Notes: generated from the sequence alone by a model not told the origin. DNA of 64,000 bases from Gracilimonas sp040882225 (GCA_040882225.1 JBBEBR010000005.1:1-64000); one strand, 5' to 3'. Shown: positions 34,348 to 42,592, numbered from the stretch's first letter. Numbers and translations: made by a program.

Positions 34348-34361
34348 AAAAAGCGCTTCCA
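34348..34361 (+). promoter_or_regulatory. Candidate operator upstream of paaA
   Basis: Second exact copy of the 14-bp sequence, 22 bp before the paaA start codon. TATATTTA at 34372-34379 is a plausible -7 box just downstream, so a protein bound here would block the promoter. Confidence 0.5.
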
Positions 34362-34383
34362 CAAATTTTTGTATATTTAAGCC

Positions 34384-35322
34384 ATGGAAACTCAAGAAAA
34401 ACTCGACGAATTTCAGGCCCGCATAGAGGCGGGAGAAAAAATTGAACCCAAGGACTGGATGCCCGAACGATATCGCAAGCAGCTGATTCGGATGATGAGT
34501 CAGCACGGACATTCCGAGATCGTGGGAATGTTACCCGAAGGAAACTGGATTGAACGAGCTCCATCCCTGAAAAGGAAGCTGGTGCTTTTGGCTAAAGTTC
34601 AGGATGAAGCTGGCCACGGACTGTATCTCTACAGCGCAACCGAAACGCTGGGAATCAGCCGCGAAGAACTGGTAGATCAATACCTGTACGGAAGCGCCAA
34701 ATACTCCAGTATTTTCAATTATCCTACACTTACTTATGCAGATATCTGCACCATCGGGTGGCTGGTGGATGGCGCCGCGATTGTAAATCAAACTATGCTG
34801 GCGCGTTCTTCCTACGGACCTTATTCTCGTGCAAATGTTCGTATTTGTAAGGAAGAAAGTTTTCACAAAAAGCAGGGTTACGAGATGCTGGCAAAATTGG
34901 CAAGTGGAACCCCGGCTCAGCAAAAAATGGCACAGGATTCAGTAAACCGCTGGTGGTGGCCAAGTTTGATGATGTTCGGCCCGAGCGACAAAGACTCTCC
35001 CAACAGCGCTGAACTTTTGAAATGGCAGGTTAAATTGAAAAGTAATGACGATCTCCGCCAGCATTTTGTAGATCGTATGGTAATGGAAGCCGAAGCAATC
35101 GGGATGAATTTACCGGACCCGGGTTTGACCTACAACGAAGAAACAGGTCATTGGGATTTTGGGGATATGCCCTGGGATGAATTTTGGAACGTGGTAAAAG
35201 GCAATGGAATAATGAATCGGGAAAGAATTAAAGCCCGTCGAAAAGCCCATGAAGATGGAAAATGGGTTCGTGAAGCAGCTTTGGAATACGCGCGGAAAAA
35301 GAAAATGAAAGATGCCTCATAG
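34384..35322 (+). CDS. paaA: Phenylacetyl-CoA epoxidase catalytic subunit PaaA
   Basis: Di-iron monooxygenase subunit of 312 residues that forms the ring-1,2-epoxide of phenylacetyl-CoA. Iron ligand motifs are KVQDEAGHGLYL (E-x2-H type) and ICKEESFHKKQG. The substrate-binding ending with GHWDFGDMPWDEFW is typical. The ATG lies only 4 bp after a possible -7 box, so the transcript may have almost no leader. First gene of paaABCD. Confidence 0.95.
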   Translation: METQEKLDEFQARIEAGEKIEPKDWMPERYRKQLIRMMSQHGHSEIVGMLPEGNWIERAPSLKRKLVLLAKVQDEAGHGLYLYSATETLGISREELVDQYLYGSAKYSSIFNYPTLTYADICTIGWLVDGAAIVNQTMLARSSYGPYSRANVRICKEESFHKKQGYEMLAKLASGTPAQQKMAQDSVNRWWWPSLMMFGPSDKDSPNSAELLKWQVKLKSNDDLRQHFVDRMVMEAEAIGMNLPDPGLTYNEETGHWDFGDMPWDEFWNVVKGNGIMNRERIKARRKAHEDGKWVREAALEYARKKKMKDAS

Positions 35323-35324
35323 TT

Positions 35325-35422
35325 TGATAGGTCATTCTGTGCGAGAGCGAAAAACCTATCTATTTCACATTTATAAATAGTTAAATAGCAAAGATCCTTC
35401 GGCAGTAGCCTCAGGATGACAT
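35325..35422. repeat. Dispersed palindromic repeat between paaA and paaB
   Basis: The right half (35393-35420) repeats the GATCCTTCGGCAGTA-CCTCAGGATGA arm found at 1774-1801 with one base changed. The left half begins GGTCATTCTG, a weaker complement. Together they form an imperfect inverted repeat inside the operon. Confidence 0.65.
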
Positions 35423-35439
35423 AAAAATTTTAAAGTTAT

Positions 35440-35736
35440 ATGTCTGATAATAACGACAACTGGCCTCTTTGGGAGGTTTTCACTCAACCAAAAAGCGGGA
35501 AACCTCACGAACATGCGGGTAATGTGCATGCACCGGATGAGGAAATGGCACTTCAAAATGCGCGAGACACCTACGCTCGCAGAAATGAAGCCGTAAGTAT
35601 TTGGGTGGTGGAATCGAAACATATTACGGCATCTACTCCCGAAGACATGGGGCCGTTTTTTGATCCGGCTAATGATAAGCCTTACCGGCATCCGCAGTTT
35701 TATAGTGTGCCAAGGGCTGTTAAGAAACGTTCGTGA
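35440..35736 (+). CDS. paaB: Phenylacetyl-CoA epoxidase subunit PaaB
   Basis: 98-residue structural subunit. The opening WPLWEVFTQPKSGKPHEHAG, the segment ALQNARDTYARRNEAVSIWVV and the ending KPYRHPQFYSVP are hallmarks of PaaB. It follows the repeat after paaA and precedes paaC by 24 bp. It holds no catalytic metal; the family role is to assemble the complex and bridge PaaAC units. Confidence 0.94.
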   Translation: MSDNNDNWPLWEVFTQPKSGKPHEHAGNVHAPDEEMALQNARDTYARRNEAVSIWVVESKHITASTPEDMGPFFDPANDKPYRHPQFYSVPRAVKKRS

Positions 35737-35760
35737 TAAATTTTGAATTTTGAATTATAA

Positions 35761-36543
35761 ATGACTGAATCAAAAGACCTAACTAAACAAGAAACTTTTC
35801 TGACTTATCTATTACGTCTCGCAGATGATCGCCTCATCCTTGGTCAACGAATGGCAGAGTGGTGCGGACATGGCCCGGAACTGGAAGAAGATCTTGCGAT
35901 GGCGAATATCGCGCTCGATCAAATTGGCCATGCTACGGCACTTTATGCTTACGCCGCTGAAATTGAGGACGCTGGTCATGATGAGGATCATTTCGCATAT
36001 TTTCGGGATGATGTCGACTTTAGCAACCTTCAACTTTGTGAACTTCCTAAAGGTGATTTCGGCTTCACAATCGCTCGGCAATTTTTGTTCAGTGCATTCA
36101 GTTATTTCCAATACGAGCGGTTAAAAGAAGCTAAAGACGAACAGTTTCGTGGAATGATTGAAAAGCACCTCAAAGAAATAAAATATCATCTTCGCCATAC
36201 AAGAGAATGGGTTCTGCGTTTGGGAGACGGAACCGAGGAAAGTCACGATCGAATCCAGGAGTCTTTTGATGAACTCTGGATGTACACCGGTGAGCTTTTT
36301 TATATGGATTCTGTGGACGAGCTAATGATTGAAGAAGGTTTGGGCGTTGATTTGAAATCCTTCCAAGACGAATGGAAAAAATTTATGGAAGAGACATTGA
36401 ACGAAGCCACTTTAAGCGTTCCTGACTGGGATCAGTTTATGATGACCGGAAGCCGAAATGGAGTACATACTGAGCACCTGGGGCCTATGTTAGCTCAAAT
36501 GCAGTTTTTGAGAAGATCTCATCCTGATGCGCAGTGGAAATGA
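35761..36543 (+). CDS. paaC: Phenylacetyl-CoA epoxidase subunit PaaC
   Basis: 260-residue partner of PaaA with the same four-helix fold. RLADDRLILGQRMAEWCGHGP and NIALDQIGHATALYAYAAE are conserved PaaC blocks, and HTEHLGPMLAQMQFLRRSHP is the diagnostic C-terminus. It is structural rather than catalytic in known systems. An AT-rich repeat separates it from paaB. Confidence 0.94.
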   Translation: MTESKDLTKQETFLTYLLRLADDRLILGQRMAEWCGHGPELEEDLAMANIALDQIGHATALYAYAAEIEDAGHDEDHFAYFRDDVDFSNLQLCELPKGDFGFTIARQFLFSAFSYFQYERLKEAKDEQFRGMIEKHLKEIKYHLRHTREWVLRLGDGTEESHDRIQESFDELWMYTGELFYMDSVDELMIEEGLGVDLKSFQDEWKKFMEETLNEATLSVPDWDQFMMTGSRNGVHTEHLGPMLAQMQFLRRSHPDAQWK

Positions 36544-36577
36544 TAGAGATTAAGAATTAAAGATTTAAGATTATAGA

Positions 36578-37084
36578 TTGTCAACAATCACTATACATAC
36601 CGAAGAACAAATTTGGGAATTCCTCAAAGAGGTAACTGATCCGGAAATTCCGGTATTGAATATCGTGGAGATGGGGATTGCACAAAGTGTTGAGATTGAA
36701 GGCGACAAAGTTCTGGTAAAAATCACCCCAACTTATTCCGGCTGTCCGGCAATGAATGCCATTGAACAACTGGTGCAAGAAAAGTTGGAAGAGCGCGGTG
36801 TTGAAGATTTTGAAGTAAGACTGGATTTTTCTGAAACATGGACCACCGACTGGATAACCGAGGAAGCAAAATCCAAACTCAAAAATTACGGTATCGCTCC
36901 TCCCCAAAAAACAGAAGAAGAAGGCGACTTCCTGAAAAGCTTATCTGACACTAAAATAATCCCCTGCCCTTTTTGTGATTCTTTTGAAACGAAATTAGTG
37001 AGTCAGTTCGGTTCCACAGCGTGTAAATCGCAGTATTTTTGTAATGAATGCCATCAGCCTTTCGAGCATTTTAAGTGTATATAG
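36578..37084 (+). CDS. paaD: Phenylacetyl-CoA epoxidase assembly protein PaaD
   Basis: 168-residue protein with an N-terminal MIP18-like domain (VTDPEIPVLNIVEMGI, TPTYSGCPA) and a C-terminal four-cysteine motif (PCPFC ... YFCNEC) likely to bind a metal. The family is needed for maturation of the epoxidase. The start is the TTG at 36578 at the end of an AT-rich repeat; no ATG fits. The reductase subunit gene paaE does not follow: 226 bp of repeat sequence comes next. Confidence 0.92.
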   Translation: MSTITIHTEEQIWEFLKEVTDPEIPVLNIVEMGIAQSVEIEGDKVLVKITPTYSGCPAMNAIEQLVQEKLEERGVEDFEVRLDFSETWTTDWITEEAKSKLKNYGIAPPQKTEEEGDFLKSLSDTKIIPCPFCDSFETKLVSQFGSTACKSQYFCNECHQPFEHFKCI

Positions 37085-37310
37085 TATCACAGATTTTTAT
37101 GATTGCACAGATTTCACTGATTTTATAATCTGTGTTAAATAATCAGCGGCATCTGCGAAATCAGTGATCGCTTTTTGTGATTCTATTGCTAATACCTAAA
37201 TTCACCTAACACTAAAATCACACTTTCACATGCTTACTTAGATTTTACCCGATTAATTCTGGTAAAAAATCAGCGAAATCAGTGATCAAATCTCTAAATC
37301 CCCTAAATCT
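37085..37310. repeat. Dispersed repeat region between paaD and paaG
   Basis: The spacer is filled with variants of CACAGATTTCACTGATTT and its complement AAATCAGTGAT. The same type of words occurs at 24857-24895 and 38092-38130. The sequence runs right up to the GTG start codon of paaG, and part of the repeat may have supplied its leader. No coding potential. Confidence 0.6.
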
Positions 37311-38090
37311 GTGATCTCTACTGAACTTAATAACGGCGTTTTCACCATCACCCTGAACCGTCCCAACAAACTCAACAGTTTCAACTTTGAGATGGCGGAT
37401 GAAATGAAATCTGCTTTGGATGTAGCCGAAGTAAATGATGATGTCCGTTGTGTTTTACTCACCGCAAACGGACGTGCTTTCTGCGCCGGACAAGATTTAG
37501 CCGAAGCCACTGAAGTCTCCAATGATCCCGATCGAGATCTAAGCGAAATTGTACATTTCACCTATTTGCCCATTATTAAAGCTATTCGCACACTTGAAAA
37601 ACCTGTGGTTTGTGCAGTAAACGGAACGGCTGCCGGAGCCGGAGCCAACATCGCTCTTGCCTGTGATATTGTAATTGCCAATGAGGAAGCAAAATTTATC
37701 CAGTCTTTTTCCACAATTGGCCTTATTCCTGATAGCGGCGGAACGTACATCCTTCCAAGACTAATCGGTTTAGCAAGAGCTACCGCACTCACTTTTTTGG
37801 GTGAAAAAATTTCCGCCAAAGAAGCCGTTGAAATGGGAATGATCTGGAAGTCTTATCCTGCCGATAAATATTTGAATGAAGCTGTCGCCATAGCTCAAAA
37901 ACTGGCACAAATGCCTACCCGTGGATTTGGGCTCACAAAACGGGGTTTCAACGCGGGTTTTAATAATGACCTCGAAACACAGTTAAAACTGGAAGCAGAA
38001 CTTCAATCCGAAGCCGGAAAAACCGAAGACTATAAAGAAGGTGTTCAGGCATTTTTAGATAAACGGAAGCCGAAGTTTAAGGGTGAATAA
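37311..38090 (+). CDS. paaG: 2-(1,2-epoxy-1,2-dihydrophenyl)acetyl-CoA isomerase
   Basis: Crotonase-fold protein of 259 residues. It isomerises the ring epoxide to the oxepin form in phenylacetate degradation and is placed directly after the epoxidase genes. Blocks: ITLNRPNKLNSFN, GRAFCAGQDLAEA (oxyanion hole), GTAAGAGANIALACD and LIPDSGGTYILPRLIG, where the usual catalytic glutamate region has an aspartate (DSGG) as in PaaG. The start is GTG at 37311, within a repeat. A general enoyl-CoA hydratase is the alternative, but context favours PaaG. Confidence 0.9.
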   Translation: MISTELNNGVFTITLNRPNKLNSFNFEMADEMKSALDVAEVNDDVRCVLLTANGRAFCAGQDLAEATEVSNDPDRDLSEIVHFTYLPIIKAIRTLEKPVVCAVNGTAAGAGANIALACDIVIANEEAKFIQSFSTIGLIPDSGGTYILPRLIGLARATALTFLGEKISAKEAVEMGMIWKSYPADKYLNEAVAIAQKLAQMPTRGFGLTKRGFNAGFNNDLETQLKLEAELQSEAGKTEDYKEGVQAFLDKRKPKFKGE

Positions 38091-38179
38091 TGACCGCAGA
38101 TCACTGAGTTCATTGATTTCGCAGATTAACTTTTACGCTTCACATACGTATGACTCTTTTTTATGGATTCACTACTACT

Positions 38180-38554
38180 ATGAAAATTGAACTCAATAAC
38201 AATATCAAAACACTGCTTATACTTGAAGAAGCTTTACTTTTTCTTGGCTCGGTAATATTATTTGGATTGGCTACCTCTTACAGCTGGTGGATGTTTGCGC
38301 TCCTTTTTTTCCTGCCGGATATTTCTTTTTTGGGTTATCTCATTAACACCAAAACCGGGGCCTGGTTCTATAATATTCTTCACCATAAAGGTATCATGAT
38401 TTTATTAATACTGGCCGGTTATTTCTCTGAAATTCCTCTCTTATTGGCAGTTGGAATCGTCTTTTTCAGTCACACCGCATTCGACCGTATCTTTGGGTAT
38501 GGATTAAAATTCTTCGACAATTTCCATCATACACACTTGGGAAAAATTGGCTGA
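38180..38554 (+). CDS. DUF4260 family membrane protein
   Basis: 124 residues with about four membrane segments. Conserved family features are LEEALLFLG at the start, FFLPDISFLGYLINTKTGAWFYN in the middle and SHTAFDRIFGYGLKF near the end. The ATG at 38180 matches the family N-terminus better than one at 38150. No function is known and there is no obvious link to phenylacetate, so it looks like a passenger in the paa cluster. Confidence 0.8.
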   Translation: MKIELNNNIKTLLILEEALLFLGSVILFGLATSYSWWMFALLFFLPDISFLGYLINTKTGAWFYNILHHKGIMILLILAGYFSEIPLLLAVGIVFFSHTAFDRIFGYGLKFFDNFHHTHLGKIG

Positions 38555-38653
38555 AACTAAATAATCGAAACCGATTCACTTTTCTTGCAGAATGCTATTT
38601 ATAATGTCAGACACTTGTCTTCGGAATACTTTTAGCCTATAGTGACCTTAAAA

Positions 38654-39073
38654 TCACAGTTCATTCAAACCAATTACAAACTCCGAATACGCCGTATTCT
38701 GCACCCCATTTTGCAATCTTTTATCCGCAGTGTAAAATCTTCCATCATATTCCACCGCTAACGCCAAATAGCATGCGTCATATTGAGTAACAGGAAACCG
38801 TGTTGAAATGAAGAATATTTCCTTACTTAACCTTTCATAAGAAATAGTGATAAAAGGCAGATTTCTGATTATCCGAAAAATTTCTTCCGCCTCAGGAATT
38901 TCCAGTTCCCTTTGCCTTACTTTTTTTGAAAGGATATTATCCACTTCAATCAGAAATAAATCGGGTACCACAAAATGATCCAGCTCCTTCAAAAAAGAAC
39001 GTGCTTTTTCACTATCCTGCTCAGGTAAAAACCATTTAATAGCAAAGCAGGCATCTATCACACAAACCCTCAT
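38654..39073 (-). CDS. vapC: PIN-domain toxin (VapC type)
   Basis: 139-residue PIN-domain ribonuclease toxin. Acidic residues of the active site are visible: Asp7 in VCVIDACFAIKWF, a central glutamate in LIEVDNILSKK, and TQYDACYLALA with a later TADKRL. Targets are usually tRNA or rRNA. It overlaps the antitoxin gene upstream by the 4-bp ATGA. The pair sits on the opposite strand within the phenylacetate cluster. Confidence 0.9.
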   Translation of the reverse strand: MRVCVIDACFAIKWFLPEQDSEKARSFLKELDHFVVPDLFLIEVDNILSKKVRQRELEIPEAEEIFRIIRNLPFITISYERLSKEIFFISTRFPVTQYDACYLALAVEYDGRFYTADKRLQNGVQNTAYSEFVIGLNEL

Positions 39074-39306
39074 CTCAGGCGATCTTCAGAGAGATCATCA
39101 GCGCTGTTCGAAAATTTTCGGCCCGATGCTTTATACTTTTCATATACATCTCTCACCACACTTCGGGTTTCTTCTATATCAGGGCCGGCATACATCTCCA
39201 GTAAAGATTTTAATTCCGCTTGTAGCGAACGGTGATTTTCTTCAGCTCTTTTTTTTAGATTGCTAAGTGTTCTCTCATCTATATTTCGGATTAATACATC
39301 TGCCAT
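39070..39306 (-). CDS. vapB: FitA/VapB-like ribbon-helix-helix antitoxin
   Basis: 78 residues. The N-terminal half MADVLIRNIDERTLSNLKKRAEE is a FitA-type ribbon-helix-helix DNA-binding domain, and the C-terminal half, with an acidic end, would wrap the toxin. A perfect 17-bp palindrome lies 20 bp upstream and is the probable autoregulatory operator. Confidence 0.88.
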   Translation of the reverse strand: MADVLIRNIDERTLSNLKKRAEENHRSLQAELKSLLEMYAGPDIEETRSVVRDVYEKYKASGRKFSNSADDLSEDRLR

Positions 39307-39326
39307 TGTTTTAGCTTTTGTTTATT

Positions 39327-39343
39327 GATATCATAATGATATC
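39327..39343 (-). promoter_or_regulatory. Palindromic operator of the vapBC pair
   Basis: GATATCAT-A-ATGATATC is a perfect inverted repeat, 20 bp before the vapB start codon. RHH antitoxins bind such palindromes to repress their own operon. Confidence 0.7.
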
Positions 39344-39423
39344 TATTTTATATTTAACTTCCAAGGGGAAAATAATTTCCTCTAAAGTTTCCTTATCTTG
39401 GAAGCGATTTTTCAGCAAAATGA

Positions 39424-40608
39424 ATGGATTTAATGATTGAAGAAGATGCAAAGATAGGCGTTGTTGGCGCTGGTACAATGGGAGCCGGAATCGCACAAAT
39501 TGCGGCCACTCAGGGACATCAGGTTTTTTTATATGATGCTTTCCCGGAACAGCTTGAAAAAGCGGAAAACGGATTGAAAAGCATTCTTGCCCGTCAGGTA
39601 GAAAAAGAGAGGATGACCCAGGGTGAAATTGATGCCATTTTATCCAACATCGTATTTGTCGATAATATCACCATGTTTGGAGATTGCTCCTTTGTGATTG
39701 AAGCCGTTGTTGAAGATCCCAACATCAAAAAAGATGTTTTTGCCCGTCTGGAGGCTATTGTTTCGCGAGAGTGCATTTTAGCATCAAACACCTCCTCTCT
39801 TTCCATCGCCTCCATTTCTTCATCCCTAAAAAAACCCGCGCCATTTTTAGGCGTTCATTTTTTCAATCCCGCTCCGTTGATGAAACTGGTGGAAATTATT
39901 CCCTGTATTGCTACGGATGAAGAGGTTACAACTTCAACCCGAAGATTTATAGACAGCTGGGGGAAAACCACCGTTCTCGCTAAAGACACTCCGGGATTTA
40001 TTGTGAATCGTGTGGCGAGGCCTTTTTATGGTGAAGCGCTTCGCATTCTGGAAGAGGGAATTGCCGATGCCGCCACCATCGACTGGGCTATGAAAGAAAT
40101 CGGCGGTTTCCGGATGGGGCCCTTTGAGTTGATGGATCTTATTGGCCATGATGTGAATTATGAGGTTACTTCCACCGTTTTTGAGGCTTTTTATTATGAT
40201 CCGCGTTTCAAACCTTCATTCGCACAAAAACGATTGGTTGAAGCCGGATGGCTGGGGAGAAAATCGGGACGGGGCTTTTACGATTACCGTGATGGAGCCC
40301 AAAAAGCTGAACCGAACAAAGATGAACAGCTTGGCAAAGATATTTTCAACCGAATTTTGGCGATGCTAATCAATGAAGCTTGTGATGCAGTTTTCATGAA
40401 CATTGGTTCTATTGAAGATGTTGACCTGGCCATGGAAAACGGCGTTAATTATCCCAAAGGTTTACTTAGGTGGGCGGATGAAATTGGCCTGAAGGAAGTA
40501 TTAGGTCGTATCGAAAATCTGCAGCAGGAATATGGCGAAGATCGTTACCGCCCGAATCCATTGTTGAGGAAGATGGTAAGAGAAGGAAGGAAATTTCACG
40601 AAGAGTAG
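39424..40608 (+). CDS. paaH: 3-Hydroxyacyl-CoA dehydrogenase of phenylacetate degradation
   Basis: 394 residues; oxidises 3-hydroxyadipyl-CoA to 3-oxoadipyl-CoA. The NAD motif is VVGAGTMGAGIAQIAA; the middle has ASNTSSLSIASIS and GVHFFNPAPLMKLVEI with the catalytic histidine; two C-terminal helical domains follow (GPFELMDLIGHDVN, GRKSGRGFYDY). The extra C-terminal dehydrogenase repeat is typical of PaaH rather than of plain Hbd (about 285). A weak promoter-like TTATCTTGG lies upstream near 39391, as expected for a restart after the vapBC insertion. Confidence 0.92.
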   Translation: MDLMIEEDAKIGVVGAGTMGAGIAQIAATQGHQVFLYDAFPEQLEKAENGLKSILARQVEKERMTQGEIDAILSNIVFVDNITMFGDCSFVIEAVVEDPNIKKDVFARLEAIVSRECILASNTSSLSIASISSSLKKPAPFLGVHFFNPAPLMKLVEIIPCIATDEEVTTSTRRFIDSWGKTTVLAKDTPGFIVNRVARPFYGEALRILEEGIADAATIDWAMKEIGGFRMGPFELMDLIGHDVNYEVTSTVFEAFYYDPRFKPSFAQKRLVEAGWLGRKSGRGFYDYRDGAQKAEPNKDEQLGKDIFNRILAMLINEACDAVFMNIGSIEDVDLAMENGVNYPKGLLRWADEIGLKEVLGRIENLQQEYGEDRYRPNPLLRKMVREGRKFHEE

Positions 40609-40652
40609 CTGTCAGTATTCAGCTTCTATAGAATAGCTGAATGCTGACAGCT
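40607..40652. repeat. Long intergenic hairpin between paaH and paaI
   Basis: Arms 40607-40624 and 40635-40652 are complementary at 17 of 18 positions with a ten-base loop (AGCTGTCAG...CTGACAGCT). The left arm includes the paaH stop codon. There is no T tract after it, so a processing or stabilising hairpin is more likely than a terminator. Confidence 0.75.
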
Positions 40653-40677
40653 GAGTTATATACATCAAGAAAAAAAT

Positions 40678-41076
40678 ATGAATCCAATAGTCAAAAACAT
40701 GCTCTCCAACGATGCCTTCTCCCAATGGTTGGGCATCAATGTAGTAAAATCAGAAGCCGGATATTGTAAACTGACCATGAAAATCCGGGAAGAAATGACA
40801 AACGGATTTGGAGTCTGTCATGGTGGAATCACCTTTTCCTTCGCCGACAGCGCTCTCGCTTTTGCCTCAAATTCCCGCAGATCAACTTCCCTCGCTTTAG
40901 AGAACAACATCAACTTCACCAAAAAAGTATCGGTTGGAGATATACTAACTGCCGAAACTGAAGAGGTTCAAAACGGAAAAACCATTGGCGTATATAAGGT
41001 GAAAGTTACGAATCAGGCAGAGGAGTTGGTGGCAGAGTTTAGGGGGACAGTCTACCGAACCGGCACAAGTTATTAG
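40678..41076 (+). CDS. paaI: Hydroxyphenylacetyl-CoA thioesterase PaaI
   Basis: Hot-dog fold thioesterase of 132 residues. The family signature GFGVCHGGITFSFADSALAFASN includes the helix with the catalytic aspartate, and the opening MLSNDAFSQWLGI is typical of PaaI. It releases CoA from dead-end ring-hydroxylated phenylacetyl-CoA and keeps the pathway from stalling. Confidence 0.93.
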   Translation: MNPIVKNMLSNDAFSQWLGINVVKSEAGYCKLTMKIREEMTNGFGVCHGGITFSFADSALAFASNSRRSTSLALENNINFTKKVSVGDILTAETEEVQNGKTIGVYKVKVTNQAEELVAEFRGTVYRTGTSY

Positions 41077-41118
41077 GTGAAGTAATTCAAAATTTAAAAT
41101 TCAAAATTTAAAATTATA

Positions 41119-42327
41119 ATGGCTGACGCATTTATTATTGATGCCGTAAGAACTCCAATCGGAAAACTAAAAGGCGCACTCTCTTTTATCCGGGCAGATG
41201 ATTTGGCGGCTATTCCCATTAAGGAACTTCTGAAGAGAAATCCTGAAATTGACCCAAAGGCCATTGAAGATGTGATATTGGGATGTGCAAATCAGGCCGG
41301 AGAAGATAACCGGAATGTGGCTCGGATGGCTTCTCTTTTGGCTGGGATTCCGGTTTCGGTTCCCGGGGAAACAGTGAACAGGTTATGTGCGTCGGGAATG
41401 AGTGCGACGGTAAAAGCATATCATGCCATCAAAGCGGGAGAAGGAGATTTATTTATCACCGGCGGGATTGAACACATGACACGCGGACCTATCGTTTTGG
41501 GAAAGGGATCTTCACCTTACTCGGGCACTACGGAAATGCACGATTCTACTTTTGGCTGGAGATTCATCAACCCAAAAATGAAAGAAATGTTCGGCACGGA
41601 TGGCATGGGAATGACGGCTGAGAATGTAGTGGAGAAATATAAAATCAGCCGCGGAGATCAGGATACGTTTGCGGCCTGGAGTCAGCAAAAAGCCGGAGCT
41701 GCCAGAGATTCAGGAAGATTGGCCAAAGAAATCATTCCGGTTGAAATTCCCCAGCGAAAAGGAGATCCGATAATTTTTGAACATGACGAGTTTATACGTC
41801 CTGATACCACTGCCGAAATTCTTGCAAAACTTTCTCCTGCATTCAAAAAAGACGGAAGTGTAACCGCAGGAAATGCCTCCGGATTAAATGATGGAGCCGG
41901 GGCCATTTTGGTGGCTTCTGATGATGCCATTAAGCAATTTGGCCTGAAGCCTAAAGCACGAATTAAAGCTCATGCCGTCTCAGGAATTGAACCGCGAATT
42001 ATGGGATTAGGTCCTGTCGAAGCAACACAAAAAGCTCTAAAACGCGCCGGACTTACCCTGGATGATATGGACGTGATTGAGCTGAATGAAGCCTTCGCCG
42101 GTCAGTCGCTCGGCGTTACCCGATTATTGGGATTAGATGATGATGACAAACGGTTAAATCCCAACGGAGGCGCAATTGCCTTAGGGCATCCACTCGGAAT
42201 GACGGGAGCAAGACTGCTTCAAACAGCAACAGTCGAACTTCATGAACGATCAAATGCACGATATGCGCTTTGTACGCTTTGTGTGGGAGTTGGGCAGGGA
42301 ATGGCTGTTGTTTTGGAGAAAGTGTAA
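41119..42327 (+). CDS. paaJ: 3-Oxoadipyl-CoA/3-oxo-5,6-dehydrosuberyl-CoA thiolase
   Basis: Thiolase of 402 residues performing both thiolytic steps of the phenylacetate pathway. The nucleophilic cysteine lies in VNRLCASGMSA, with LNEAFAGQS, ALGHPLGMTGARL and CTLCVGVGQGMA containing the other active-site residues. Length and the ITGGIEHMTRGP block match PcaF/PaaJ. The start codon follows an AT-rich repeat (41087-41118). Confidence 0.93.
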   Translation: MADAFIIDAVRTPIGKLKGALSFIRADDLAAIPIKELLKRNPEIDPKAIEDVILGCANQAGEDNRNVARMASLLAGIPVSVPGETVNRLCASGMSATVKAYHAIKAGEGDLFITGGIEHMTRGPIVLGKGSSPYSGTTEMHDSTFGWRFINPKMKEMFGTDGMGMTAENVVEKYKISRGDQDTFAAWSQQKAGAARDSGRLAKEIIPVEIPQRKGDPIIFEHDEFIRPDTTAEILAKLSPAFKKDGSVTAGNASGLNDGAGAILVASDDAIKQFGLKPKARIKAHAVSGIEPRIMGLGPVEATQKALKRAGLTLDDMDVIELNEAFAGQSLGVTRLLGLDDDDKRLNPNGGAIALGHPLGMTGARLLQTATVELHERSNARYALCTLCVGVGQGMAVVLEKV

Positions 42328-42365
42328 TGGTTATTTGTTATGGGTTAATTGTGAAGGAGGTTTAA

Positions 42366-42584
42366 ATGAACAAAAAATCAGCAATTCAACATTTGAGGAT
42401 CTAAAAGTGTGGCAAGTTGCCAAAAAGGTCAGAAATGAAATTTTTGAACTGGTAAAGAAATTTCCTGCATCAGAAAAGTTTCGACTGACAGATCAGATAT
42501 TTGAAAAGAGCAAAAAATGATGCCGCTCATGATGATGAAGTGCCCTATAGATACGATTCACCTTCAAACCCAGATAACTTTTAA
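42366..42584 (+). pseudogene. Broken four-helix-bundle (S23/TIGR02436-like) gene
   Basis: A near-perfect Shine-Dalgarno AAGGAGG (42354-42360) precedes an ATG at 42366, but that frame stops after 12 codons. One extra A in the A6 run at 42371-42376 would give MNKKISNSTFEDLKVWQVAK and so the typical opening of four-helix-bundle proteins of the 23S rRNA insertion type. The protein then loses its middle after FRLTDQIF. A second shift in another A6 run near 42512-42517 would lead into an acidic tail ending DSPSNPDNF. So two frameshifts and an internal deletion. These genes are common mobile passengers. Confidence 0.68.
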
Positions 42585-42592
42585 CCAATAAC

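Noticed and set aside
36548..36577. CRISPR or tandem-repeat array in AT-rich spacers
   Set aside because: Units are short, degenerate and lack spacers of constant length; no cas genes in the window.
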